NCBI GenBank assembly: GCA_021297895.1
Contig: JAJTHN010000002.1
Coordinates: 96,319-160,318, forward strand
Length of the DNA: 64,000 nucleotides
Origin: Phycisphaeraceae bacterium
Lineage (GTDB): Bacteria > Planctomycetota > Phycisphaerae > Phycisphaerales > UBA1924
Direction: 5' to 3'
In this document: positions 27,503 to 35,420 of the stretch, piece by piece
Position numbering within the stretch: position 1 is the stretch's first letter
Layout: the number at the start of each line of letters is the position of its first letter
Position numbers and translations under genes: made by a program
Notes under the pieces: model-generated
Seen by the model: the letters and a program-made list of their open reading frames with translations, nothing else
The model's database searches: none
Told to the model about the DNA's origin: nothing

Positions 27503-28294
27503 TCAATCCTCGTCTTGCCCGCCATCGGGTCCGCTCCCGGGCCCGCCGCCAAGCCCGCCGCCGAATCCCCCGGGCCCGTCCTGCCCGACGATCATCCCGC
27601 CGAGCCCGGGGCTCATCGGCCCTCGCTGGCGGACGACCATCACGTTGTCGCGCCCCGGCACGATGATGTCCGCGACCTCCAGCGCATCGGCGAAACTCGC
27701 CCGCGCCTGCTGCACATCCGCGCAGGTCGGCATGACCATCTGCCGACGCACGTGCTCGATCGTCGCCACCGCGTCGCCCGTGATCAGCGTCGTGGCCTCG
27801 TCCTCGCTGATCATCACGCCGCAGAGCCCCGGCGTCACGCCCGGCAGCGGGTAGATCTCCACGCCATCGGCCAGATGGTGCGGCGCTTCCTCGCATCGCT
27901 TGAGGATCGCCACCTCGTGCTCGAGTTGGCGGACCAGTTCCTGATCGCCACCCTGGGACGCCCGCGTGAGCATCGCGACGAGTTGCCGCCCGAAGCCTTC
28001 GCGCTCATCGCGCGAGATGAACCACCGCGCGTTCTCGAACGCCGTCAGCGCCCGGTGCGTGTCGGGGTGGAAACTCGTGAGGAACACGTGCGTGACATCA
28101 TCCGGCGTGATGCACGCCCGCTCGCCCAGCCGCGCCGCCAGCGCGCGCTCGGGCAGGCCCGGGTCGATGAGAATCGTGCGATCCAGCGAGCGGATGAGCG
28201 TGGTGGTGCTGTGCCCCGTGCGGATGGGCGTGCGTTCGCCCCAGAGCGGATGGGCCGGGAGCGTGCCGATGGAAATCACGCGAACGTCGAGCAT
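27503..28294 (-). CDS. MBL-fold hydrolase-like protein, altered metal motif
   Basis: 263 aa. The overall metallo-beta-lactamase order is visible: GHSTTTLIRSLDRTILIDPG, then VTHVFLTSFHPDTHRALTAF, the LADGVEIYPLPGVTPGLCGV strand, TLITGDAV with the metal Asp, and a VPGRDNVMVV end. The usual THxHxDHxG reads SFHPDTHRA and the final PGHD reads PGRD, so two metal ligands are changed. Activity is therefore uncertain. The C-terminus is a Gly-rich tail (GGFGGGLGGGPGSGPDGG). ATG 28294 opens on the first beta strand. Confidence 0.78.
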   Translation of the reverse strand: MLDVRVISIGTLPAHPLWGERTPIRTGHSTTTLIRSLDRTILIDPGLPERALAARLGERACITPDDVTHVFLTSFHPDTHRALTAFENARWFISRDEREGFGRQLVAMLTRASQGGDQELVRQLEHEVAILKRCEEAPHHLADGVEIYPLPGVTPGLCGVMISEDEATTLITGDAVATIEHVRRQMVMPTCADVQQARASFADALEVADIIVPGRDNVMVVRQRGPMSPGLGGMIVGQDGPGGFGGGLGGGPGSGPDGGQDED

Positions 28295-28362
28295 GATCGA
28301 GTGTACGGGGCGGGGAGCGCCGAACGATGAGACTTAAACGATGCTCGCCGCGAGCGAAGGCG

Positions 28363-28387
28363 CATCCGTCGATGGCCGATGGCCCTC
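28363..28387 (-). repeat. Short heptamer array abutting the coaD stop codon
   Basis: Two perfect heptamers GATGGCC (28371-28377, 28378-28384) plus CTC run into the TTA stop at 28388; a diverged CATCCGTC precedes. It is the smallest of the post-stop arrays. Confidence 0.45.
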
Positions 28388-29020
28388 TTACCCCTCGTGC
28401 CCGCTGTCGCGCACCAGCGCCAGCCGCGCCAGCACCGGGTGCCCCTCGTGCTTCTTGCGCTTGAGCGCCTCGACCACGATCGGCGGCACCATCGATTCCA
28501 GCGGCCGCAGGTCGGAGCCCATGGCCGTGAGCTGCTTGATGAGCGAGCTGCTGGTGTACGCGAAACTCTGCCCCGCCACCACGAAGGCCGTCTCGATCCC
28601 GGCGATCTCGCGATTGGTCACCGCCTGCTGCACCTCGTTCTGCAAGTCCGACAGGTTGCGGATGCCGCGGAGCAGCGCCGTCGCGCCGACCTTCCGCGCA
28701 TAGTCGACGGTCAGGCCCGAGTATCCCTCGACGCGCACGGGCGCGCTCTTGGGGCTCTGCCGAACCATCTCCGCCACCAGCCGACGCAGCAGATCGACGC
28801 GCTCATCGAGCGAGAAGAGCATCTCCTTGTCCGGGTTCCGCCCGACCGCCACAACGATCTCATCGAACAGCGTCCGCCCGCGACGGATCACGTCCAGATG
28901 CCCGTTGGTCACGGGATCGAACGAACCCGGGAAGATCGCGATGTGCGAACGCCCGTGGTGCACACGGGGCGTTCGAGAGGACAAGGTGCGCGTGGTGTTC
29001 CGGGCGGGTTTGCGGGCCAT
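28388..29020 (-). CDS. coaD: Pantetheine-phosphate adenylyltransferase
   Basis: 210 aa. The nucleotidyltransferase motif GSFDPVTNGH lies at residues 32-41, followed by FDEIVVAVGRNPDKEMLFSL, LTVDYARKVGATALLRGIRN, DLQNEVQQAVTNREI and the YTSSSLIKQL motif. It joins ATP to 4'-phosphopantetheine to give dephospho-CoA. Ordinary CoaD proteins have ~160 residues; this one has a ~25-residue basic N-terminal extension and ~25 extra C-terminal residues. ATG 29020 is taken as start; a much longer in-frame extension (to 29704) is antisense to the next gene and rejected. Confidence 0.92.
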   Translation of the reverse strand: MARKPARNTTRTLSSRTPRVHHGRSHIAIFPGSFDPVTNGHLDVIRRGRTLFDEIVVAVGRNPDKEMLFSLDERVDLLRRLVAEMVRQSPKSAPVRVEGYSGLTVDYARKVGATALLRGIRNLSDLQNEVQQAVTNREIAGIETAFVVAGQSFAYTSSSLIKQLTAMGSDLRPLESMVPPIVVEALKRKKHEGHPVLARLALVRDSGHEG

Positions 29021-29071
29021 GCGGCGCCAGTTTAGCAGTCGCCGCGCCCGCGCGCACCGTACCCTGCGGGC

Positions 29072-30109
29072 ATGAAGGCCCTGGTCATCTCCAAGCAAGG
29101 TCCGATCGTCCACGAAAACGTCGCCCTGGCCGACTGGCCCGAGCCACCCGCGCCGCCGACGGGACACGCGCGCGTCCGCACGCTCTGCTCCGCCCTGAAC
29201 CACCTGGACCTCTGGGTCGGCAAGGGTGTGCCCGGCCTCAAGCTCTCGTACCCGCGCATCGGCGGGTCCGATGCCTGCGGCATCATCGACGCCGTCGGCC
29301 CCGACACCGACGCGTCGTGGCTCGGCAAGCAGGTCATCCTTAACGCCGCCACCGCCAGGCCCGCCGCGCCACGCCCGGACGACCCGCCCTCGCCCATCGC
29401 CGCGGATTACGAACTCCTCGGCGAGCACCACAACGGCGTTCACGCGCAGTTCTTCAACGCGCCCGTCGACAACCTCCAGCACGTCCCGAACATCGACCCC
29501 GCGCACGCCGCGGCCTTCGGGCTGACGTTCCTCACCGCCTACTCCATGCTCGTGACCAAGGCCCAGGTCCGCCCGGGACACTTCGTGCTCATCACCGGCA
29601 TCGGCGGCGGCGTCGCCACCGCCACGCTCAATCTCTGCGTCGCCCTCGGCGCTCGCCCAATTGTCACCTCCCGTCAGCAGTGGAAACTCGACAAGGCCAG
29701 GCAACTCGGCGCGATCGCCGGAATCCTCGACGACGGGACCGACTTCTCACGCAAAGTCCGCGAAGCCACCGCCGGCCGCGGCGTCGACATCGCCATCGAC
29801 TCCTCCGGCAAGGCCACGCACCTCTGGTGCATCAAGTCGCTGGCCCGCGGCGGAACCTACGCCACCCCCGGCTGCACCTCCGGCCCCGATGCCACCACCG
29901 ACCTTGCCCGCATCTTCTGGAACCAACTCCGCATTCTGGGCTCGACCATGGGCAGCAACGACGAGTTCGCCAGCCTCGCCGCGATGCTCCGCGCAGGCAA
30001 ACTCGCCCCCGTCGTCGACAAGGTCTTCCCCGCGGCGAATGGTGCCGACGCTTACGCGCACCTGGCCGCGAGTCAGCAGATGGGCAAGGTCGTCATCGAC
30101 TGGCGCTGA
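29072..30109 (+). CDS. Zinc-binding-dehydrogenase-like (MDR) oxidoreductase
   Basis: 345 aa of the medium-chain dehydrogenase/quinone reductase family. N-terminal GroES-like part: MKALVISKQGPIVHENVALA, ALNHLDLWVGKGVPG, YPRIGGSDACGIIDAVG. Rossmann part: GHFVLITGIGGGVATATLNL, GARPIVTSRQQWKLDKARQL, GRGVDIAIDSSGKATHL. Catalytic-zinc Cys/His/Glu of alcohol dehydrogenases are not clearly kept, so it is probably a zinc-free NAD(P)H:quinone-type enzyme. Substrate unknown. It is divergent from coaD, 51 bases apart. Confidence 0.82.
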   Translation: MKALVISKQGPIVHENVALADWPEPPAPPTGHARVRTLCSALNHLDLWVGKGVPGLKLSYPRIGGSDACGIIDAVGPDTDASWLGKQVILNAATARPAAPRPDDPPSPIAADYELLGEHHNGVHAQFFNAPVDNLQHVPNIDPAHAAAFGLTFLTAYSMLVTKAQVRPGHFVLITGIGGGVATATLNLCVALGARPIVTSRQQWKLDKARQLGAIAGILDDGTDFSRKVREATAGRGVDIAIDSSGKATHLWCIKSLARGGTYATPGCTSGPDATTDLARIFWNQLRILGSTMGSNDEFASLAAMLRAGKLAPVVDKVFPAANGADAYAHLAASQQMGKVVIDWR

Positions 30110-30119
30110 GCGACCGCCA

Positions 30120-30743
30120 TCACGCCGCCCGTCGCGCCGCCTCGACCACGTACCAGCCATGACCGTGCGACCGCGGCAGCGCCGGACCCATGCTGCTGGG
30201 CACGACCTGCTCCAGCCAGATCAGCGTCGCATACCGCGCACGCGCGTGCGCCGCCCAGAATCCGTCCCCCGCGCGAATCAGCGGCTCATACCGCTGGCGA
30301 AGCGCGGCCAGCCCCTCCTGCGTCAGCCCCGCGAACGCCTGGACACGGGCCACCCGTGCCATCGCGCGATAGCCCTCGCCGCTCGGACGAATATGAATTA
30401 GATCGCCCGTGTTCACCCGACCCCACGGCTGCGCCTTGGTGTTGCTCAGTCTCAGCTCGATCACCTTCGTCCCGCCCAGAATCGCCTCGATGTACCGGGG
30501 CCGAAGCACCACCACATGCTCGGTCACATCCTGCGCTTCGAACATCGCCACGCCCGGCAGGCCATTGACCGGGCTGTCGGGACTCGCCGAAACGCCGCCG
30601 ACCTCGACGGACTCTGTCACCTCCAACTGTGCCAAAATCGCATCAAGGTCCGCCGCGACCGTCTGCGCATCGCGAAGATCGCTCGGGTCGGCCCAGACAG
30701 CATTCGCGTACTGCTGCGGATTCGAGTCTTCGTTCGTCGGCAT
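30120..30743 (-). CDS. ASCH/PUA-like domain protein
   Basis: 207 aa. The C-terminal ~130 residues carry an ASCH-like pattern: VVVLRPRYIEAILGGTKVIE, LRLSNTKAQPWGRVNTGDLI, the FARAGLTQ-like block AFAGLTQEGLAALRQRYEPL and a final YATLIWLEQVVPSSMGPALP. ASCH domains bind RNA or act on modified cytidines; which applies here is unclear. The N-terminal ~70 residues are acidic and probably disordered. ATG 30743 is chosen; a GTG at 30764 is the alternative. It converges on the dehydrogenase gene (10 bases apart). Confidence 0.75.
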   Translation of the reverse strand: MPTNEDSNPQQYANAVWADPSDLRDAQTVAADLDAILAQLEVTESVEVGGVSASPDSPVNGLPGVAMFEAQDVTEHVVVLRPRYIEAILGGTKVIELRLSNTKAQPWGRVNTGDLIHIRPSGEGYRAMARVARVQAFAGLTQEGLAALRQRYEPLIRAGDGFWAAHARARYATLIWLEQVVPSSMGPALPRSHGHGWYVVEAARRAA

Positions 30744-30948
30744 GTTTGACCACTCGGCCTTCACGGCGCGCCATCGCGACTGACACCCCGGCGCACCGAG
30801 CGGGGCGACATACGGTGATCATCGGAGTCTTCTTTACGACAGTGCGGCCTTCCGCCCGAGGATCATCCGTAATCACACGCTCAGGGGATCACCCACCGCC
30901 GCCAGTTATCGGACGGCGTTCGCACGTTTGGCGGCTTCGCTTCCGTCC

Positions 30949-32502
30949 CTAGCGCTTCGCCGCCGTCGGGTCATCGATGAAGCGGGCCTGCTCGCCCTTG
31001 GGCACGGTGATCTCCGCGCGCGGGTCACCCATCTTGCGGAGCGTGCTCGTGGTGCTCGCGCCGGGCTTCATCGGCACACGGACGACCTCGCCGCCCCATG
31101 ACCGCACCATCGCCGCGCCGGGGATCTGATCCTCGCGGTACTCGTCGCCCTTGACCAGCACATCGGGCCGCAGCGCCTCGATCGTCTCCGCGGGCGTGTC
31201 CTCGGCAAAGACCACGACGCAGTCGACGCTCGCCAGCCCGCTGAGCACGCGCACGCGGTCCTCAAGATTGTTCACGGGCCTGCTGGGGCCTTTGAACTCG
31301 CGCACCTTTTCATCGGTGTTGGTCGCGACGATGAGGTAGTCGCCCAGCGACCGCGCGTGATCGAGCAGCCCCACGTGACCGCTGTGCAGCACATCGAAGC
31401 AGCCGTTGGTCAGCACGATGCGCTGCCCCGCACGGCGCGCGCTAGCGACTTCGACCTTCGCCTCGGCGAGGGTGCGAAGTTTGCCGCGCGAGCCGCCCTC
31501 GCGCCGCAGGATGTCGCTGTGGATGCGTTCCAGCGGGATCGGCACCACGCCGAACTCCTCGACCTCAAGCCCCGCCGCGGCGTTGGCGAAGCGCACGGCG
31601 TCGACCCACCCCAGCCCGTTGGCCACGCCCGCGGCCAGAGCCGCGAGCACCATATCGCCCGCGCCCGTGACGTCGTAGACCTTCCGCGCCACCGTCGGCA
31701 CCAGGGCGGGCTCGCCGTCGCGCTCCAGCAGCAGAGCGCCGTGCTTGTCCAGCGTCACCACCGCGCTGTCCAGATCCAGATCGCGCACCAACCGACGCGC
31801 GACATCATCGAACTCCGCCGGCTCGACGCGCCCGCTGCGCCCGCCGCCGGCCGCGAGCTCCGCCTCGGTGCGATTGGGCGTGATCGTGCTCGCGCCGCGG
31901 TATCGCGAATAGTCCGCGATCGCGGCCGGATCCACCAGCACCGGCACCCGCGCCGCCCTGCACGCACGAATCACGCCCTGGCACAGCGCCGGCGTGCACA
32001 CGCCCTTGGCGTAGTCCTCGATGCAGACCACATCAACGCCCGATTGCAGCAGCGCCGCCAGACGCTCGAGAATCGCGCGCTCGATCGTCCCATCAATCGG
32101 CGCGCGCGACTCAAAGTCCATCCGGAACATCTTCTGCGCGTGACGGTGCTGCGCAAGCCCGATGAGGCTGCGCTTGACCGTCGTCGGCCGCGTCGCGTCG
32201 CCGATCAGCCCGTCGCTCTGAACGTGCTGCTCGCTCAATCGGGCCCGCAGGTCCAGCGCGGCGTGATCGCTCCCGACAACCCCCAGCGCGTGCACACGGG
32301 CCTTCATCGCGACAAGGTCCAACGCCACATTCGCCGCGCCACCGGGCCGCTGCTCCGTCGATCGCACCGCAAGCACCGGAACGGGCGCATCGTTGCACAA
32401 TCGATCGACGTCACCGAAGACCAGTTCGTCGAGCATGAAGTCGCCGACGACAACGGCAGTAAACGGCTTCCAGTTCGACAGGCGTTCAAGAAGTGCGGGC
32501 AT
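30949..32502 (-). CDS. hldE: Bifunctional heptose 7-phosphate kinase/heptose 1-phosphate adenylyltransferase
   Basis: 517 aa, the two-domain length of HldE (RfaE). N-terminal ribokinase domain (1-~335): FTAVVVGDFMLDELVFGDVD, RPGGAANVALDLVAM, DVVCIEDYAKGV and DVTGAGDMVLAALAAGVANG. C-terminal nucleotidyltransferase (~360-500): VLTNGCFDVLHSGHVGLLDH, ATNTDEKVREFKGPSRPVN, PDVLVKGDEYREDQIPGA. It makes ADP-D-glycero-beta-D-manno-heptose, the LPS inner-core donor after epimerisation. The heptosyltransferase at 17272 is its likely downstream user. Lies alone on the minus strand with a gene-poor tract upstream. Confidence 0.94.
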   Translation of the reverse strand: MPALLERLSNWKPFTAVVVGDFMLDELVFGDVDRLCNDAPVPVLAVRSTEQRPGGAANVALDLVAMKARVHALGVVGSDHAALDLRARLSEQHVQSDGLIGDATRPTTVKRSLIGLAQHRHAQKMFRMDFESRAPIDGTIERAILERLAALLQSGVDVVCIEDYAKGVCTPALCQGVIRACRAARVPVLVDPAAIADYSRYRGASTITPNRTEAELAAGGGRSGRVEPAEFDDVARRLVRDLDLDSAVVTLDKHGALLLERDGEPALVPTVARKVYDVTGAGDMVLAALAAGVANGLGWVDAVRFANAAAGLEVEEFGVVPIPLERIHSDILRREGGSRGKLRTLAEAKVEVASARRAGQRIVLTNGCFDVLHSGHVGLLDHARSLGDYLIVATNTDEKVREFKGPSRPVNNLEDRVRVLSGLASVDCVVVFAEDTPAETIEALRPDVLVKGDEYREDQIPGAAMVRSWGGEVVRVPMKPGASTTSTLRKMGDPRAEITVPKGEQARFIDDPTAAKR

Positions 32503-33328
32503 CCACCCACTTTAGCGCCGCCGCCCGACCCGCCAGCCGCGGCCGCTCTGGCAGACATCCGCCCAACGCCCGCCGATGAGCACCGCCGCCCCGAGCACCA
32601 AAAAGAACACCCGCGCCGCTTCCACGCGAAGCGACGCGGGTGGTGAATGGGCAGGTTCTACCGAGACATCAGGTCGGCCGATCGGGGCTCTGGTGACTCT
32701 TCCACAAGTCACCTGAACACCCGATCGCCCGACCCGAACGTCCGTCGATACGACCCGAAAATCGCGTCGGTTCCGCTGAACTTCGATCGCGACGTGAAAA
32801 ACTATGCCTCAAAGGCCGAGAATTCAGGTTCTGCGCGCAGTTTTCTTCAGCAAATCGCCTCCGTGGAGGTCGGTACTCGCACCTCTCAGAGGCTCATGCG
32901 ACGAAATCTGTCGCCGGTCGACGACTGCGCTCGCGAAAATCAAAAAAGGGGAGCGGGACACAGAATCTCGCCCCCGCGGCCCGCACCACGCACCGAGCCG
33001 ATCGGCGTTCAGCCCACTCAAGCGGTCCAAAAACGCACACCGGCCACCCTTCGGCGACCGGCGCGGGAAGAAGGAGTTCTTTTTGCTCAACACAGCCGGT
33101 CTCTTTTCAGAAACCGGCGCGGGAAGAAGGAGTTTTGTCCCGGAGGCACCCGCCTTTCGGCGGCGAACCCCGGTTGAACCCCGCGGCTACCGGTGAGGGA
33201 GAACCGCGGGGAAAAGAAGATGTGCCGTGCGGAACCTGCTTTGTTCTCCTCAAAACAAGCAGAGCCCGCAAGCACACTCAATGGTCTTGCAGCCGCGTGC
33301 CCAATCCGGGCCGCGGCGGGGACATCGC
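32503..33328. other. Gene-poor tract, upstream part
   Basis: 826 bases with no convincing gene. A 7-bp hairpin GGTGACT/AGTCACC lies near 32690-32711 and an A/G-rich stretch near 32937-32950. Two copies of a 22-base direct repeat lie at 33057-33078 and 33113-33134. Open frames are Arg/Ser/Pro-rich and look non-coding. Confidence 0.5.
33057..33134 (+). repeat. Two 22-base direct repeats containing a Shine-Dalgarno-like core
   Basis: Copies at 33057-33078 and 33113-33134 are identical (start ACCGGCGCGGG, then AAGAAGGAGTT), 56 bases apart. The GAAGAAGGAGT core is a full match to the anti-Shine-Dalgarno sequence and returns at about 33954 and 34139. In each copy a TTG follows the core at ribosomal spacing. 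Confidence 0.6.
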
Positions 33329-33532
33329 TCAGCGAGCCCGACCGGTGCTCATCTCCAGACGGTCGCGCTCGTTCCAACTGGACGGCGCCAGCACGCTGAA
33401 GCTCATGGCGATGACGAGCATCGACATGTCCTTCAGCCAGGAAACGAACGACCGCAGCGGACGGTGCCACCACGGGCGATGGACGATCAGGCGACGCCTG
33501 GGCGTGCTGCCGATCATGTTGAACGTGCTCAT
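33329..33532 (-). CDS. Possible small membrane protein with structured leader
   Basis: 67 aa, not recognised. The case for a real gene is the ribosome-binding site GAGAAGGAG six bases before ATG 33532 and a sensible amino-acid layout: basic N-terminus (STPRRRLIVHRPWWHRPL), a short hydrophobic stretch (MSMLVIAMSFSVLA) and a charged tail. A Lys-Asp pair precedes the hydrophobic part, so one marginal membrane segment is likely. Three hairpins precede the binding site on the same strand. An open frame on the opposite strand (33135-33689) overlaps it but has a poorer, Arg/Ser-rich composition. Confidence 0.45.
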   Translation of the reverse strand: MSTFNMIGSTPRRRLIVHRPWWHRPLRSFVSWLKDMSMLVIAMSFSVLAPSSWNERDRLEMSTGRAR

Positions 33533-33550
33533 GAAACGCTCCTTCTCTCC

Positions 33551-33629
33551 CCGGGGAACGCGGTCCCCGGACTCCTTCTTTCTCTCGGCGGATTTCCCGC
33601 CGACTGACCCTCGGCGGACGTCCCGCCGA
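33551..33629 (-). promoter_or_regulatory. Three hairpins in the leader of the small ORF
   Basis: Plus-strand coordinates: 33551-33570 with 7-bp arms CCGGGGA/TCCCCGG; 33585-33603 and 33611-33629 with identical 7-bp arms TCGGCGG/CCGCCGA and 5-base loops ATTTC and ACGTC. On the minus strand purine-rich AGAAAGAAGGAG and GAGAGAAGGAG alternate with these stems. It looks like a structured untranslated leader able to expose or hide ribosome-binding sites. Confidence 0.5.
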
Positions 33630-33906
33630 ACTCTGTCCCGCCGCGCCCATGGGCTCGGCGAGCGCTCACTCCTCCAGCGGGGCCCGTGAATGACGCGTGC
33701 CCTGCGGCCGCGGTCACGAATCCTGCATCGCGGAGCCCGCACCGACATCGACTCCTCTCGGAATCGCCGCCTTCGGCGCGGTTCCACCTGCTGTTCGACT
33801 TCACTTCGGCGATCTCTCTCCCGTCTTGCACCAAGGGCACTGCCGCGCGGCTCTCTCCTTCCGCACGGATGACCCATCAGCACGCATCCGATGTGCAATC
33901 TCCAGC

Positions 33907-34160
33907 GATCGACGGCACGTTCCAGCTCCTCTCTCTCAGCACCAAGGCCGGTGGAAGAAGGAGTGTCGTGTCGTGGTCGGCCTCAGCACAAAGGAGCTGA
34001 TCCGCACCGTCGATCGGCAAAGACTGCCCCGGCAACCCGCCCGCGGCTCGTCTGCAATTCTGTTCGAGCAACCTCTTCGGGTCGGTCCGGATCGACGGCA
34101 CGATTGAACGTCCTCTCTCTCTGGCCGGCAGGCGGGTGGAAGAAGGAGTGTCGTGTCGTG
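33907..34160 (+). repeat. Diverged ~70-base direct repeat, period ~184
   Basis: Both copies begin GATCGACGGCACG (33907 and 34090), continue with a CTCTCTCT tract and GGCCGG, and end in an identical 25-base block (33951-33975 and 34136-34160) that starts GTGGAAGAAGGAGTG and ends TGTCGTG. In the second copy an ATG follows the block at once; the first reads GTCGG. Confidence 0.6.
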
Positions 34161-34541
34161 ATGTTCCGCAGGCGACCGAGGCACTCAGCCACGCCGTCGA
34201 TCCGGAACGACCCTGTTCGCGCGACCCAAGGGCCACATGCTCTTGATCGTCTCGCTCGACGCGGACGGCCCTGATCGGCTCGCCCGCTCGTTGCTCAAAG
34301 CTCTGCACTTGTCAAAGAACACCAACCCGAATCCGCAATCACCAACCGGTTCACTCTGATTTTTCTGGTCGCGCCGATCTCCGCAAGACCTCGGCGTTCG
34401 CCGCATTCGCCCTTTCGAGCGCTCGGCGGGATCTCTCTGCTCAATGCGCCCCTGTCGCTCTCGCGAACAGGATCGCCTCTCTCAACCACGCGGCGGCTCT
34501 CTCTCTCCCGACTCAGGGCCGACCCCTCGGTCGCCAGCCCT

Positions 34542-34931
34542 TCATGCCGCCGCGATTGACCCGGGAGCCAGGCTCGCCAGGGCCTCTTCAATCTCTGCCT
34601 GCCCCGCTTCCGGGCCAAGCAAGCACGTCGCGCCGGCCTGCCGCATGCGAGCCTCGGTCTCCGCCGAGTGATCGCTCGCGATCGCCAGCACCGGCACCGG
34701 AGACCAGTGCCGACGGATCCGATCGAGGAACTCCACGACCGGACCCAGCGCGTGAGGAACCTGCAGGACGAGAACCCTCGGCCGAAGCGCAAACACTTGC
34801 CGTGTCATCGACTCGTTCGAGCGAGCATCCCACACAGGCCAGCGATGCTTAAGCGCGCACCGACTTACGCCCGGCTGGACACCCTCCTCGTACTTAACGA
34901 CCACGACACCGTATGGCTCACGAAAGGCCAT
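34542..34931 (-). CDS. Degenerate receiver-like protein
   Basis: 129 aa. The alpha/beta order of a response-regulator receiver is visible: LRPRVLVLQVPHALGPVVEF, then LDRIRRHWSPVPVLAIASDH and SAETEARMRQAGATCLLGPE, EIEEALASL. The phospho-acceptor Asp is replaced (VLVLQVP) and the conserved Lys after the last strand is missing. It is therefore a pseudo-receiver, perhaps a protein-contact module. Start ATG 34931 begins MAFREPYGVVVVKYEEGVQP. Not adjacent to a kinase. Confidence 0.65.
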   Translation of the reverse strand: MAFREPYGVVVVKYEEGVQPGVSRCALKHRWPVWDARSNESMTRQVFALRPRVLVLQVPHALGPVVEFLDRIRRHWSPVPVLAIASDHSAETEARMRQAGATCLLGPEAGQAEIEEALASLAPGSIAAA

Positions 34932-35420
34932 CTATGCACTCACGTCTCCCACTCACAAGAGATATAGAGCGAATGACGTGCCGCGAATCAGACCGGCCAA
35001 ATCATGCGCAAGTGCATGTGAATCATCAGCTTAGACACCGCCAAGGAACCCCCAAACCCGACTGAGAATGTACCGCTTTGGTACCATTTTGGCGCCGCAC
35101 GAGGTCGCAATGGGCGCTCAATCCCTGCATTTGTCGATGCAATCTCGCATGGTCGCATTTTGGGGTTGATTGTACCAAAATGCGACCTTCTCCCGCCCGC
35201 GATCGCACCTAGGACGACCCGCCCAGCACACTCAGGACTCGCTCCCAGCAGCTCCGAGCACACCGCATCAGGCCGAATGTCACGACGTATTGGGGCCAAA
35301 AGCAAAAACGTCCGCGACCCGCGCAAACGGGTCGGGACGTACGTGGTTCAGGCACTCGACGCGCACCTAAGCGCGGCTCGTCGAGATGAGATTCAGAGAG
35401 TCCGCAACGTGTAGCGGCGC
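34932..35420. other. Intergenic region with long hairpin
   Basis: 489 bases, lower in GC than the neighbours and without a supported gene. The only strong structure is the 13-bp hairpin at 35151-35187 and a related TTGGTACCATTTTGG segment near 35078-35092. Confidence 0.5.
35151..35187. repeat. Perfect 13-bp inverted repeat
   Basis: Arms GGTCGCATTTTGG (35151-35163) and CCAAAATGCGACC (35175-35187) are exact reverse complements with an 11-base loop. Pieces of the arms recur upstream: GGTCGCAATGGG near 35103 and ACCATTTTGGCGCC near 35083. No long T-run follows on either strand. It could be a regulatory RNA stem, a REP-like element or an operator. Confidence 0.6.

Larger units (their letters stand above)
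33533..34541. other. Gene-poor tract, central part
   Basis: About 1 kb without a supported gene. It contains the three leader hairpins, a diverged ~70-base repeat pair (33907-33975 and 34090-34160), and about eight GAGAGA-type purine tracts on the minus strand. Open frames on both strands are short, Arg/Ser/Thr-rich and repetitive. Confidence 0.5.

Noticed and set aside
33135..33689. 184-residue plus-strand frame in the gene-poor tract
   Set aside because: Arg/Ser-rich, no domain, and overlaps the better-supported minus-strand small gene. Its TTG start has a good Shine-Dalgarno, so it is rejected with limited certainty.
33057..34160. CRISPR array
   Set aside because: Repeat copies are only two per family, spacers are not of regular size, and no cas gene is in the window.
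34988..35326. 112-residue minus-strand frame around the 13-bp hairpin
   Set aside because: Runs through the perfect inverted repeat and lacks any protein-like pattern or ribosome-binding site.
32503..35420. Mobile element or prophage remnant
   Set aside because: No transposase, integrase or terminal inverted repeats with target duplication could be seen; only internal repeats.
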